Assembly: GCA_964611645.1 (NCBI GenBank)
Contig: CAZTAO010000009.1
Coordinates: 1 to 64,000 of the forward strand
Length of the DNA: 64,000 nt
Direction: 5' to 3'
Source: CAZTAO01 sp964611645
GTDB taxonomy: Bacteria; Armatimonadota; UBA5829
Part shown: positions 1 to 7,904 of the stretch, one piece after another
Position numbering within the stretch: position 1 is the first letter of the stretch
Layout of the letters: every line of letters starts with the position of its first letter
Position numbers and translations under genes: made by a program
The notes under the pieces: generated by a model
Databases searched by the model: none
The model's input: only the letters and a program-made list of their open reading frames with translations
Told to the model about the DNA's origin: nothing

Positions 1-69
1 TGACAAAACATCTCACATCAGCCATAATATACGCGCATAGATAGCCAAACACCAGTCCCTCCAGGTATC

Positions 70-513
70 TTACCTGGAGGGCGTGATGGGGTGTTTGAGT
101 ATCAGGCGCACGTGGCCGTAGTCGCCATCTTCGAGAGCATGAAGCGTGTGATGGGTTATGTCCTCATCTTTTCCGCACTTGCTCGTCCACGTGCCATCCG
201 GTAGCTGCCTGGCCATGTGGGTCATAATGAAACCGTCCGCATATATCGCGACCTTCTCATAACCTGCTTCGACAGTGTCATCCAAGCCGCAAGGCGTGTA
301 GCCGATTGTAGCGAAAGCTTGAGCGCAGGTCTCGACTCGGCGGTTGCGCGTTCTGATGGGCCAGTAGTGCTGGTGGAAGCGGTCCGGTTCCCACCAGTCG
401 GTGTTCTCTCCCGCAGCCCACGCAACGCAGTTGTAGTCATCCGTGGACGGGCTGGTTATGCGGTATCCGTCCTCGGCGAGATGGGGGAGAGCCGCCTCCA
501 GTCCGGACGCCAT
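70..513 (-). CDS. Conserved hypothetical protein, second gene of a two-gene unit
   Basis: A 147-residue cytoplasmic protein with no signal peptide or membrane segment. The N-terminal half carries a YNCVAWAAG block followed by WWEPD, and the C-terminal half has a GYEKVAIYAD block and a KCGKDEDITHHT block. I recall similar proteins in cyanobacteria and soil bacteria but cannot give a firm family name or function. The ATG at 513 directly abuts the TAG stop of the upstream gene (stop 514-516) with no gap, so the two are co-transcribed and probably translationally coupled. Conserved Cys, His and Asp residues could suggest a papain-like or nuclease fold, but that is speculation. Confidence 0.75.
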   Translation of the reverse strand: MASGLEAALPHLAEDGYRITSPSTDDYNCVAWAAGENTDWWEPDRFHQHYWPIRTRNRRVETCAQAFATIGYTPCGLDDTVEAGYEKVAIYADGFIMTHMARQLPDGTWTSKCGKDEDITHHTLHALEDGDYGHVRLILKHPITPSR

Positions 514-894
514 CTATATCCACCCGCGGGTACGACCGAGTTGTAGCCAGTCCTCAGTCATCTTCGAGAGGTTCCCTGCGTCTTCCGGCGGCACTGGGTT
601 TTCTCCGGTTATCGCAGCTAGTGCCCAGAACCAATGGTCGGGCTTACGAGTCATTTCTTGCAGGATCAGGGGCAAGGCGGCAGGGCCCATGCCAATGATG
701 CGCTGGTATGCTGGGTGCATTGCCATTGTCTCCATAAAGGACGACAATGAGGTCTCTCTGCGCCACTGGTGGGCCAGCTTGCTGAAGACGGCAGCCAGCT
801 TGGTCGTTTGGTCGGGGTCATCCTTGGGGATTCGGACCCTTAGGACACTGCTCGCACGCTTGGGCGCCTTTGGGCGAAGCTCATTAACAGCCAT
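514..894 (-). CDS. Conserved hypothetical protein, first gene of a two-gene unit
   Basis: A 126-residue soluble protein. The centre reads HPAYQRIIGMGPAALPLIL and then PDHWFWALAAITGENPVP, a block I recognise as recurring in small proteins that precede the partner at 70-513, although I know no function. The pair is driven from the palindromic promoter at 913-932 and has a GAGG ribosome site about ten bases before the ATG at 894. Two small abutting genes with one promoter recall toxin-antitoxin layout, but no toxin or antitoxin motif is visible, so this stays a hypothetical pair. Confidence 0.75.
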   Translation of the reverse strand: MAVNELRPKAPKRASSVLRVRIPKDDPDQTTKLAAVFSKLAHQWRRETSLSSFMETMAMHPAYQRIIGMGPAALPLILQEMTRKPDHWFWALAAITGENPVPPEDAGNLSKMTEDWLQLGRTRGWI

Positions 895-912
895 ATTGGG
901 AACCTCAGCCGA

Positions 913-932
913 TGGTATAATTCATTATACCA
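913..932. promoter_or_regulatory. Divergent palindromic extended -10 promoter
   Basis: TGGTATAAT, a TC spacer, then ATTATACCA: a perfect inverted repeat that reads as an extended -10 (TGnTATAAT) on both strands. The minus reading serves the gene pair at 70-894, with about 20 bases from predicted start of transcription to the ATG. The plus reading lies about 50 bases before smpB. Confidence 0.6.
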
Positions 933-964
933 AATATCCCGACACCCCCGCATATCCCCAACAA

Positions 965-973
965 TGGTATAAT
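965..973 (+). promoter_or_regulatory. smpB extended -10, probably leaderless
   Basis: A third copy of TGGTATAAT. Its last base is only nine bases before the smpB ATG at 983, and no Shine-Dalgarno lies between them. Transcription would start at or within a few bases of the start codon. Confidence 0.6.
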
Positions 974-982
974 ATCTGAGTT

Positions 983-1450
983 ATGAACAAGACAGCAAAA
1001 CTCGGAAGCCCTTCTATTGCCAACCGCAAGGCTTGGTATGAATATCACATCGACGACTCCTTCGAGGCCGGCATTGCGCTGGTGGGGACGGAGGTGAAGT
1101 CCATTCGCCTTGGCCAGGCCAGCTTGCAGGAAGCCTTCTGCAAAATCGAGAACGGGGAAGTCCGCATCCACGGGATGCACATCAACCCCTACGAGCAGGG
1201 AAACAGATACAATGTAGACCCCATCCGGCCCCGCAAACTGCTGCTCCACGCCAACGAGATCCAGAAGCTGGACAGGCAGCTCAAGGAAAAGGGCTATACG
1301 CTCGTGCCCCTGAAGCTCTACTTCACGCGCGGCTTCGTCAAGCTCCAGATCGGCCTCGCTAGAGGCAAGAAGCTCTACGACAAGCGAGATGCCATCGCCG
1401 AAAAGGACACCGAGCGCCAACGCCGAAGAGACGAAGCCTCAAGGGATTAG
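983..1450 (+). CDS. smpB: SsrA (tmRNA)-binding protein SmpB
   Basis: SmpB binds tmRNA and the decoding centre to rescue ribosomes stalled on broken mRNAs. The 155-residue length is typical. Family landmarks are visible: NRKAWYEYHIDDSFEAGIAL near residues 14-33, GTEVKSIRLGQASLQEAF, the MHINPYEQGNRYN block, RPRKLLLH, then the KLYFTRGFVKLQIGLARGKK core and the basic tail KLYDKRDAIAEKDTERQRR that enters the mRNA channel. The tmRNA gene itself is not in the window. The start is the ATG at 983, immediately after an extended -10, so initiation is probably leaderless. Confidence 0.97.
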   Translation: MNKTAKLGSPSIANRKAWYEYHIDDSFEAGIALVGTEVKSIRLGQASLQEAFCKIENGEVRIHGMHINPYEQGNRYNVDPIRPRKLLLHANEIQKLDRQLKEKGYTLVPLKLYFTRGFVKLQIGLARGKKLYDKRDAIAEKDTERQRRRDEASRD

Positions 1451-1482
1451 CCAAAGCGCGAGCATGGATGTCATCCGTCGCC

Positions 1483-2835
1483 TCACCTATTCGCGGTCGC
1501 CCTCTTTCGCCGAATTTTCGCTCGGCGGATCAGCAGGGCGGCAACTGACGGGAGCGCGACCAGTGTGATTGCGCCGATGGGTTCGTAGTATTGGGCGATG
1601 TCTCTTGGAAATGCGAGCAGAACCAGCAGCGGCAGGAAAACGACTGCTCCAATGGTAGTCATGACCCTTCGAGGACGAGGGCGACGCCAGAGCGCAATGG
1701 CTAGAAACACGTACACCAGCAGCAGCACAGGTGGAACCCAATCGTCCATCAACGGTTCTACTAATGGGTTTTCGAAGAGCAATTCGACCAACATAACGCA
1801 TGGGACGTACACGACCGCCATAGCAAGAGCGCCGACATTCTTCAGGAGTGGCGGAGATACATACGGCGGCGGCATGGGGGCTTGGGAAGTGGTGGTTGTG
1901 AGCAGAATGTCGTCGGTCATCTGTGAAGAATCCAGGTCGGCGGAGAGCTTGGTGATGCAGAAATTGGGAGTCGGAGACTCTTGCCACCCCATATCTACCA
2001 TAAGCAGCTCCTCTCTGCGCCGGACGTTCATAGCCCGGTATCCCCATTCATCCCTGCTGTCTGCACCAATAGCACAGATGGTACGCAGCGGGGAACCGGT
2101 AACAAAGTGGTCGGCGAGTACGTAGAGGAGCACATTGGTGGAACCGGGGTTGATGGATGATATCTTCAGCGGATAGACAGGCTCCGGGGCGACGAAGTCC
2201 AGTTGGAGAGGCTTGAGAAATCCTTCGACGGCCCGGCTGCCGGTGCCCGTGAGTTTCGTGGTGTCTATGCGCGCTGCCGAGAAGACCCAGCCTTTGCTGA
2301 TGTACTCAGCCAGGATCGGCGCGGCTTTGTCTGGCACACGGTAACCATTCTTGTGGAGCCAGTCCAGAAGGTCGTCTGCTCGCGTGGCTCGCAATACCGA
2401 CACATCATATCCTGCCACTGATCTGCGTTCGAGAAGTTGGACACTGGGCGTGGCACCGAGGTGAGCCCCAGCCGCACCGGCACCCGGGTACAGCGAGAAA
2501 CGAGTGGCTTTGTCCGCGTTAAGCCAGTAGCGTATACGTGAGGCGGTTGCCCTGTGGAGAGAGTCGAAGACGCTAAGGTCGGCGGAGGCCAGCTTGGGTC
2601 TGGAGGGTGTCGGAACCAACCACGCGAATTCGGAGGCGCTGCCCTTGTAGCTTACCTGGAGGATCAGCCGCTCTTTGCCATTATGATGAACGATCACCGC
2701 CTTCTGGTCAGGCTCGGTGAGGTCTTCGACTATTTCTGACCCTCCGAACTTGGAAAAGTAGCACCCATCGGCCAGCGCAGGGCACGAGGACGCAGCCATC
2801 AAGGCCAACAGCGAGGCGAGCAATACGAGGCGCAT
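1483..2835 (-). CDS. DUF2330 domain membrane-anchored protein
   Basis: A 450-residue exported protein. Starting at the ATG at 2835, behind a GGAGG site, it has a signal peptide ending near ALA-DGCYF. The DGCYF opening, the QKAVIVHHNGKERLILQVSY stretch and EFAWLVPTP match the DUF2330 family, whose function is unknown. After the roughly 310-residue extracytoplasmic part come about four hydrophobic segments and a basic tail (RRAKIRRKRATANR). A further upstream in-frame start adds 19 residues but has no ribosome site. It runs convergent to smpB with a 32-base gap and is downstream of the M6 protease terminator, so it is a separate unit. Confidence 0.88.
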   Translation of the reverse strand: MRLVLLASLLALMAASSCPALADGCYFSKFGGSEIVEDLTEPDQKAVIVHHNGKERLILQVSYKGSASEFAWLVPTPSRPKLASADLSVFDSLHRATASRIRYWLNADKATRFSLYPGAGAAGAHLGATPSVQLLERRSVAGYDVSVLRATRADDLLDWLHKNGYRVPDKAAPILAEYISKGWVFSAARIDTTKLTGTGSRAVEGFLKPLQLDFVAPEPVYPLKISSINPGSTNVLLYVLADHFVTGSPLRTICAIGADSRDEWGYRAMNVRRREELLMVDMGWQESPTPNFCITKLSADLDSSQMTDDILLTTTTSQAPMPPPYVSPPLLKNVGALAMAVVYVPCVMLVELLFENPLVEPLMDDWVPPVLLLVYVFLAIALWRRPRPRRVMTTIGAVVFLPLLVLLAFPRDIAQYYEPIGAITLVALPSVAALLIRRAKIRRKRATANR

Positions 2836-2940
2836 GGCATTACCTCCGTTGATGCAGTAGACGGATAAGCTACTGAATGTGTTCCACAGCAAATGCGCAG
2901 AGTCCTCTGAGCGGATGAACTACACTATACCGTTGACCGT

Positions 2941-2977
2941 ACAACAAACACCCCCCGGCACGGTCTATCTCCGGGGG
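2941..2977 (-). terminator. Terminator of the M6 protease gene
   Basis: Read on the minus strand: CCCCCGG stem, 12-base loop, CCGGGGG, then TGTTTGTTGT. It begins 29 bases after the protease stop codon. Confidence 0.65.
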
Positions 2978-3006
2978 ATGTACGTGAGTCGGGTCTTGGT
3001 GTGGAA

Positions 3007-4776
3007 TTATCTTCCCTTTTTGGCTATGGTGATCGTGACTGTTGCCACGTTCGACAGCCCTTTGCCGTCGCTGGCCTTGTAGGTGAATGTGTCGGTGCCA
3101 ATAATGCCCGCGTTGGGCGTGTAGGTGAAGGAACCGTTGGCATTCAGTGCCAGTGTGCCTTTGCTCGGAGCGCTGAACCATCCCACCGTCAACGGGTCGC
3201 CGTCGGCGTCTTTGTCGTTCTTCAACACTCCGGGCGCTCGCACTGTCAGGGTCTGGCCGGGAGCTACGCTGTAGCTGTCGTTTGTTGCCACGGGGATGGC
3301 ATTGACCGGCACGACCGATATGGTCACCGTCATGGCATCGGTCTTGGGCGGGATATTGGTTATGCCGCAATTCTGCAATGCCCCCGAGTTTGTCTTGGTG
3401 CTCGGGGTTGATTTCGCATTGAAAGCGGATTTGGACCCGTTGGGCCAGGAGTCGGTTTCGAGACCGCGATTGCTGCCTGCGAACAGGTGCATGTACGAAT
3501 ACTTGTCGCGAGTCGTGTCCGCTTCTTCCAGCGCGACGCCAAACGCATGTCGGTTTGAGTTGACCGTATTGTCCGCGCTGTACCTGGTGATTATGTCGCT
3601 GTCGATGTGGTAGATAAACAGGCCGGTCGCAAACAGGTTGCAATCATATCCCAGTTGCTGACGGTTCTCTACCAGGAAGTACTGGTTGACGGTGCTGCCG
3701 ACGGGTTTCACCAGGTAGCAGTCGCCGCTGTTCTCGATATTGTTGACGGTATACTCGCCATTGGCTGTTACCACGGTAGGGCTGATCCAGCCCAGATCGG
3801 CCTTACACCAGGCGTCCATGTGGGCGGGGTAGCGGGAGTCGTCGCCGTCGCCGCCCCAGCTACCAGCCGCCATCAAGCTGGCATTGCCAAGTCCTTCGCC
3901 GGTGCCCACTGTGTCGTAGAGGTCAGGCAGGCCAAGGGCGTGGCCAAACTCGTGGCAGAACACGCCGATACCGATTATGCCCTGGGTATAACCGCTCCCG
4001 CCGGCCCAGTAGCTGGTTTCCGGCTGAACTATGTAGCTGTTGATCTTGATGTTCGAACCAGGATGGTAAGGGTCGGGCGTCGACGTGGTGAACACGCCCA
4101 TTCCAGCAGACGCGAAGTCCCACGAGTGGGACCAGATATCGTTGCTGGTGTCGCCGGTCTCCTCCGCGCCAAGTCCACTGTGCACGGCCCAGAGCGTGTC
4201 CACGTAGCCATCGTGATCATTGTCATAGGGCGCCCAGTTGAAGCCGGCGGCGTCCGCTTTCTGTGCGGCTTCGTATGCACAATCAGCCCAGTGGCCCGTG
4301 GCGTCGCCGTAGTAAGCCTTGCTGTTGTTGGTGGTATACCACCCGCCTACCTGGCCCGTAAGCGCCAACTGATTGAAGGAAATCTCGGTGTAGTAATCCC
4401 TGGCACTCCCAGTGGGAACGCCGCTGGGGGTGAAGAGCAGATTCTGGAAATCAGCGGTAGTGTAAGTGTTCGCGTAGTCCGGGAACTGCATCAGAACGCA
4501 CGGCATCTGCTTGGTCCCGCTCACCAACACCTGGGTGGGGCCCGAAGCCGGATTGTTGACCAGGCCGCGCTTTCCGGCATCGCGCACCGGCTTAGCCGTG
4601 TGCTTCCATTGAGAGTTACGCTGGGCCTCTTGCTGCCGCATAGCCGCACGAACCATAGCCGGAAGGTGCTGGCTGGGCGGCATCATACTCTGGGCCACGG
4701 CCAGCTTGCCGGTTAAGAGGGTGATAGCGAGGGTGACGCCGACTGCGAACCAGCGTCGAGTAGACGAGTGAAACAT
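3007..4776 (-). CDS. Secreted M6-family metalloprotease with C-terminal Ig-like domain
   Basis: A 589-residue zinc endopeptidase of the M6 (immune inhibitor A-like) family, acting outside the cell. The signal peptide covers residues 1-28 (cleavage after AVA). The catalytic region runs from about 90 to 400 and holds the zinc motif HEFGH (H275, E276, H279) followed by ALGLPDLYDT, the usual extended M6 signature, then the ASLMAAGSWGG turn. The last 98 residues form one cadherin/Ig-like module with the DADGDPLTV and GTDTFTYKASDG landmarks, usually an adhesion or spacer domain. An AGGAGG site lies seven bases before the ATG. The gene is monocistronic, with an extended -10 at 4899-4907 and its own terminator. 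Confidence 0.93.
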   Translation of the reverse strand: MFHSSTRRWFAVGVTLAITLLTGKLAVAQSMMPPSQHLPAMVRAAMRQQEAQRNSQWKHTAKPVRDAGKRGLVNNPASGPTQVLVSGTKQMPCVLMQFPDYANTYTTADFQNLLFTPSGVPTGSARDYYTEISFNQLALTGQVGGWYTTNNSKAYYGDATGHWADCAYEAAQKADAAGFNWAPYDNDHDGYVDTLWAVHSGLGAEETGDTSNDIWSHSWDFASAGMGVFTTSTPDPYHPGSNIKINSYIVQPETSYWAGGSGYTQGIIGIGVFCHEFGHALGLPDLYDTVGTGEGLGNASLMAAGSWGGDGDDSRYPAHMDAWCKADLGWISPTVVTANGEYTVNNIENSGDCYLVKPVGSTVNQYFLVENRQQLGYDCNLFATGLFIYHIDSDIITRYSADNTVNSNRHAFGVALEEADTTRDKYSYMHLFAGSNRGLETDSWPNGSKSAFNAKSTPSTKTNSGALQNCGITNIPPKTDAMTVTISVVPVNAIPVATNDSYSVAPGQTLTVRAPGVLKNDKDADGDPLTVGWFSAPSKGTLALNANGSFTYTPNAGIIGTDTFTYKASDGKGLSNVATVTITIAKKGR

Positions 4777-4898
4777 CTTGAAACCTCCTGGCTGTTCTTC
4801 TAGAACTGAGAGAAGAGGCCAAACTTCACCTGCAACTCAACAGAAAACGGGTGACGCCTGCCAGAATGGCGGCCTCATCCCGATGTCCTGCACTCAGT

Positions 4899-4907
4899 AG
4901 TATACCA
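4899..4907 (-). promoter_or_regulatory. Extended -10 for the M6 protease gene
   Basis: Minus strand reads TGGTATACT (TGnTATAnT). It implies a leader of about 115 bases before the ATG at 4776. No matching -35 is visible at 17 bases. Confidence 0.5.
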
Positions 4908-4917
4908 TGTTTCTCAG

Positions 4918-6213
4918 CTAGACCACGCGCGGAATCTCGGATAACCCCGGAAGCGGGGGCTCCGGACTCGCCATCTCCGGATGCGAGGCGAGAGCGGCGC
5001 TTTCGGAGTGCATTATCCGCTCAAAGATTCTGGCTGCGGCCGTGGAATCGGGTGGCGCGGAGCAGTTGATGATCAGCACAAACTCCGCGTTCATTGGCTT
5101 GGCGGACATTCGTTGAGAACTGACCCTGTATCGTTTGTAGGGTCGCACCACGCACTCCAGCGCGCCTCGTTCTGATGATACCTTGAGCATGTCCTCCAGC
5201 GGGATGTTGCCGTCGGTGCTGTAGCTGGTGAGTACCCAGCGAGCGTCGAGCGTGTGGAGAAGCCTGGTGTAGGCCTCCAGGGCGGTGGCTGAGTGGTTGT
5301 AGGCGGAGCGGCGCTCGGTGCGCCAGTCGGTGCGGATGGCGGACTTAGTGCCGGGGGTGATGTGTCTCGGGATATCAGGTTTGTCCCACAGCGCGATGCT
5401 GTTCAGGATGTGATAATTGCTGCCGTAGGGGTGCTGGTTGTAGGGCGGGTCGATGTAGGCTATGTCCATTGGCTCTGCGTCAGCCCGAAGCTGTTCGGCG
5501 AGTGTCTGTGCGTCTGATCGGAAGACCAGGTTCTCCTGGCCGTTGTCCCGCAATACCGGCAGGCGCAGTTCGAGGTCGCTGAGTATCCGGTAGAGCGCTG
5601 TGCCGGTCGCCCCACCCCAGCCTCTGTGAAACCCCTTGAAAACCCCGCTGGTATTGCTGGTGTAGCAGGCGGAATAGAGCAGGGCGGCGAGGCAGATGTT
5701 GAACTCCTCATGGTCGATTCTCCCCTCATCCAGCCAACTGCACAAGGCCTCCCGGATGGCGTCGATTCGCATTCCATTTGCCCGGGTGTAAAACATGCGC
5801 TCTGTTTCGGGATCTGGACTTGCATCATTGGCCGGGCAGAGGTGGGTGGTTACCCAGCCTTCGATTGGTTCAAGGCAATTGAGTCGCCTGAAAGCTTCCT
5901 CCGCGCCTCCAAATGCTCTGAACTCCGGCATTCGGTTGCTACCTATGTAGCAGGAATTGATGGCCTGGGCGTATGGCTCCCAGTCGTTGGCGATGACCTT
6001 GTATCCAAGGGTCTTGGAGAACCTGGAAACCACCCCGCTGCCGGCAAACAAGTCTGCAAACGTGCCTGATTGCACTCCCGTTCGCTCGATTGCCTGGCGG
6101 ATGAGGTCGAGAAGATTGCGCTTGTTGCCGATGTAGGGGATAAGCTGGTTGTAGAGGTACTCGGTGGTCTTCGCCGCGGGATAGGCCCGGCTGCCGCGCA
6201 GCAGTGCGCTCAA
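4918..6213 (-). CDS. D12-class N6-adenine DNA methyltransferase (Dam-like), orphan
   Basis: A 431-residue enzyme predicted to methylate adenine N6 in a specific DNA site using SAM. Motif order is that of D12 (alpha) MTases: YIGNKRNLLDLI, then FADLFAGSGVVSRF (SAM-binding FxGxG type) near residues 50-65, a central TSNTSGVFKGFHRGWGG block, and the catalytic DPPY inside DIAYIDPPYNQHPYGSNYH. It is longer than Dam itself (about 280), which suggests an enlarged recognition region. No restriction endonuclease lies beside it, so it is an orphan. The chosen start is TTG at 6213, whose bases overlap the TGA of the upstream kinase (TTGA), so translation is probably coupled. Target site cannot be read from sequence. 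Confidence 0.88.
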   Translation of the reverse strand: MSALLRGSRAYPAAKTTEYLYNQLIPYIGNKRNLLDLIRQAIERTGVQSGTFADLFAGSGVVSRFSKTLGYKVIANDWEPYAQAINSCYIGSNRMPEFRAFGGAEEAFRRLNCLEPIEGWVTTHLCPANDASPDPETERMFYTRANGMRIDAIREALCSWLDEGRIDHEEFNICLAALLYSACYTSNTSGVFKGFHRGWGGATGTALYRILSDLELRLPVLRDNGQENLVFRSDAQTLAEQLRADAEPMDIAYIDPPYNQHPYGSNYHILNSIALWDKPDIPRHITPGTKSAIRTDWRTERRSAYNHSATALEAYTRLLHTLDARWVLTSYSTDGNIPLEDMLKVSSERGALECVVRPYKRYRVSSQRMSAKPMNAEFVLIINCSAPPDSTAAARIFERIMHSESAALASHPEMASPEPPLPGLSEIPRVV

Positions 6214-7094
6214 CTAGCCGGAACCAATACATTCAGCGCGCCCGGCGCGACGCTGATCTCGACCGGAGTCTTGCAGAATACGTCGCCATCCACCTGCGCC
6301 GGGATCTGCGGGTCGGATGTGATCCGCACGGAAGAAGTCCGGAAGGTGCGGACTTTCTGGTTGTCCAGGTGGCGGTTCACAAACACCTCCGCAATCTGCC
6401 TCGCCAAACCGAACCACGCGATGTCCGGTTCTTCAAAGAGGCAGATGTCCAGCATGCCGTCATCCAACGCGGCCTGCGGGTTGATCTTGAGCTGATAGGA
6501 ATAGGCGGCTGAGTTGGATACAACCAGGAGGTACCCACGGGTCTCCACTGTCTCCTCCGGCATCTCAAGCACGAGGTCAGTGGCCTGATAGCTGGTGAGC
6601 GTTTCAAGCCCCTTGAGTATGTATGCCCCGGCCCCAATCCAGGTCTTCACGGACTGCAACACCCCACCAATCACTTCCGCGTCGAACCCCAGCCCGGCCA
6701 TGAGGGTGAAGTAGTGACCGTTGATGAGACCGAGGTCGATGCTGCGGGTCGCCCCGGATGCAACTATCTCCGCCGCTGCATCCAGTTCCAGAGGGATGTT
6801 AAGCTCGCGGGCGAGGACGTTCGCGGTACCCGTGGGCATTATCCCGAGCTTTGCGGGGGTTCGCGCCAGTCCGTTGGCTATCTCGTTGACTGTCCCATCT
6901 CCGCCGACCGCAACAACCAGCTCATATCCTCGGTCAACCGCTTCCTTTGAATGCCGGAAAGCATCGCCCGGGGAATAGGTGAACACCGCTTCGCAGTCTA
7001 CGCCGTGTTCGTGCAGCGCCCCGGCAATGTCTGTAACCGTGACTCGCAGGCGTCCTTGCCCGGCTAACGGGTTGACTATCAGAAGGCATTTCAT
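6210..7094 (-). CDS. YegS/diacylglycerol kinase-family lipid kinase
   Basis: A 294-residue soluble kinase that phosphorylates a lipid hydroxyl (diacylglycerol, sphingosine-like or related) with ATP. It has MKCLLIVNPLAGQG at the start, the nucleotide-binding VVAVGGDGTVNEIANGL near residues 60-76, the GIMPTGTANVLARELNIP block and a C-terminal IPAQVDGD motif, all in the order expected of the DAGK catalytic family. The exact lipid cannot be assigned. The ATG at 7094 has only a weak TGAGAA ribosome site. The gene is followed by the overlapping adenine methylase; no functional link between the two is obvious. Confidence 0.92.
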   Translation of the reverse strand: MKCLLIVNPLAGQGRLRVTVTDIAGALHEHGVDCEAVFTYSPGDAFRHSKEAVDRGYELVVAVGGDGTVNEIANGLARTPAKLGIMPTGTANVLARELNIPLELDAAAEIVASGATRSIDLGLINGHYFTLMAGLGFDAEVIGGVLQSVKTWIGAGAYILKGLETLTSYQATDLVLEMPEETVETRGYLLVVSNSAAYSYQLKINPQAALDDGMLDICLFEEPDIAWFGLARQIAEVFVNRHLDNQKVRTFRTSSVRITSDPQIPAQVDGDVFCKTPVEISVAPGALNVLVPAS

Positions 7095-7098
7095 ATTC

Positions 7099-7160
7099 TC
7101 AGTCGTCAGTCCACGGTCGTCAGTCGACAGTCGACTGTGGACTGCAGACTGTCGACTACT
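7099..7160. repeat. Dispersed GTC/GAC-rich palindromic repeat
   Basis: Repeated CAGTC and GACTG units. The best inverted pair is GTCGACAGTC (7123-7132) with GACTGTCGAC (7147-7156). It fills most of the gap between the kinase and the amidohydrolase genes. Confidence 0.6.
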
Positions 7161-7165
7161 CTCGT

Positions 7166-7900
7166 CTACTGCTTCCTCAAACCGAACATTCTTCTGGCGC
7201 AGTTCTCGAAGATGTTTCTCTTGTCACCGTCGGTGATGTCGGCGTCCTGGACCATCGCTATTATACAGGCGGGGTCCGTGTAGGGCAGGCCGCTGCCGTA
7301 GACCATCCGGTGTGAGCCGATGCGCTCCACCGCGAACTTGATCTTGTCCGGGCTGAAGCTGCCTGAGACATCCAACACCAGGTTCAGGGTCTTCTCGGCT
7401 ACCACCGTGGCTATGCGCCAGTCGTTGCCACCCATTCCCAGCAGCACGAACTTCATCCCTGTGAACTCTCTGGCAATCTCATTGGCGGCCAGCACGGCAT
7501 CTGCGTCGGTTACCTTGATAAACACCGGCTTCACGAACCTGCGGTAGCCGTTGAGTATCTCCTCCGCCTCGGCCAGGTTCACGTGCTTGCCGACGGTGCC
7601 TGAACTCAGCAGGATGCCGGAGAAGTTGTCGTAGTTGAGATAGGAATGCATCTCTTTGTAGGAGAGCTCCGGGTAGTTCAGGTTCACCACAATACAGCCC
7701 TTGAGCGCGGGGTTGGTCTTGGTGAACCCGGCTATCTGGGAGTTGCCTTTGTGGAAGTCGACGGAGTTGGCAACCGTGGAGGATACCACCGAGAAATCCA
7801 CACCGTATTTCTGCATGCTCCTCGCAATATTCGCGTCGGTGAAGGGTATTCCCCAGATGTGGCTTGTGCCGATTTCCGCGTGCACGTCGATGATAGCCAT
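7166..7900 (-). CDS. Amidohydrolase-fold protein lacking metal ligands (paralog 2)
   Basis: A 244-residue protein of the amidohydrolase_2 (TIM-barrel) superfamily, whose normal members hydrolyse or decarboxylate small substrates with a zinc held by HxH and an Asp. Here the first-strand motif is IDVHAEIG, so the second His is Glu, and the terminal strand reads MVYGSGLP where active relatives have GSD. It ends with the usual NIFENCARRMFG helix. It may therefore be a pseudoenzyme or use a different centre. The ATG at 7900 follows GGAGGG, and only four bases separate it from the upstream paralog, so the two form an operon with gltX. Confidence 0.8.
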   Translation of the reverse strand: MAIIDVHAEIGTSHIWGIPFTDANIARSMQKYGVDFSVVSSTVANSVDFHKGNSQIAGFTKTNPALKGCIVVNLNYPELSYKEMHSYLNYDNFSGILLSSGTVGKHVNLAEAEEILNGYRRFVKPVFIKVTDADAVLAANEIAREFTGMKFVLLGMGGNDWRIATVVAEKTLNLVLDVSGSFSPDKIKFAVERIGSHRMVYGSGLPYTDPACIIAMVQDADITDGDKRNIFENCARRMFGLRKQ

Positions 7901-7904
7901 GGCC

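Noticed and set aside
3607..4716. Long plus-strand open frame opposite the M6 protease
   Set aside because: Antisense shadow: low-complexity Val/Gly/Ala composition, no domain, while the minus strand encodes a full protease with signal peptide and HExxH.
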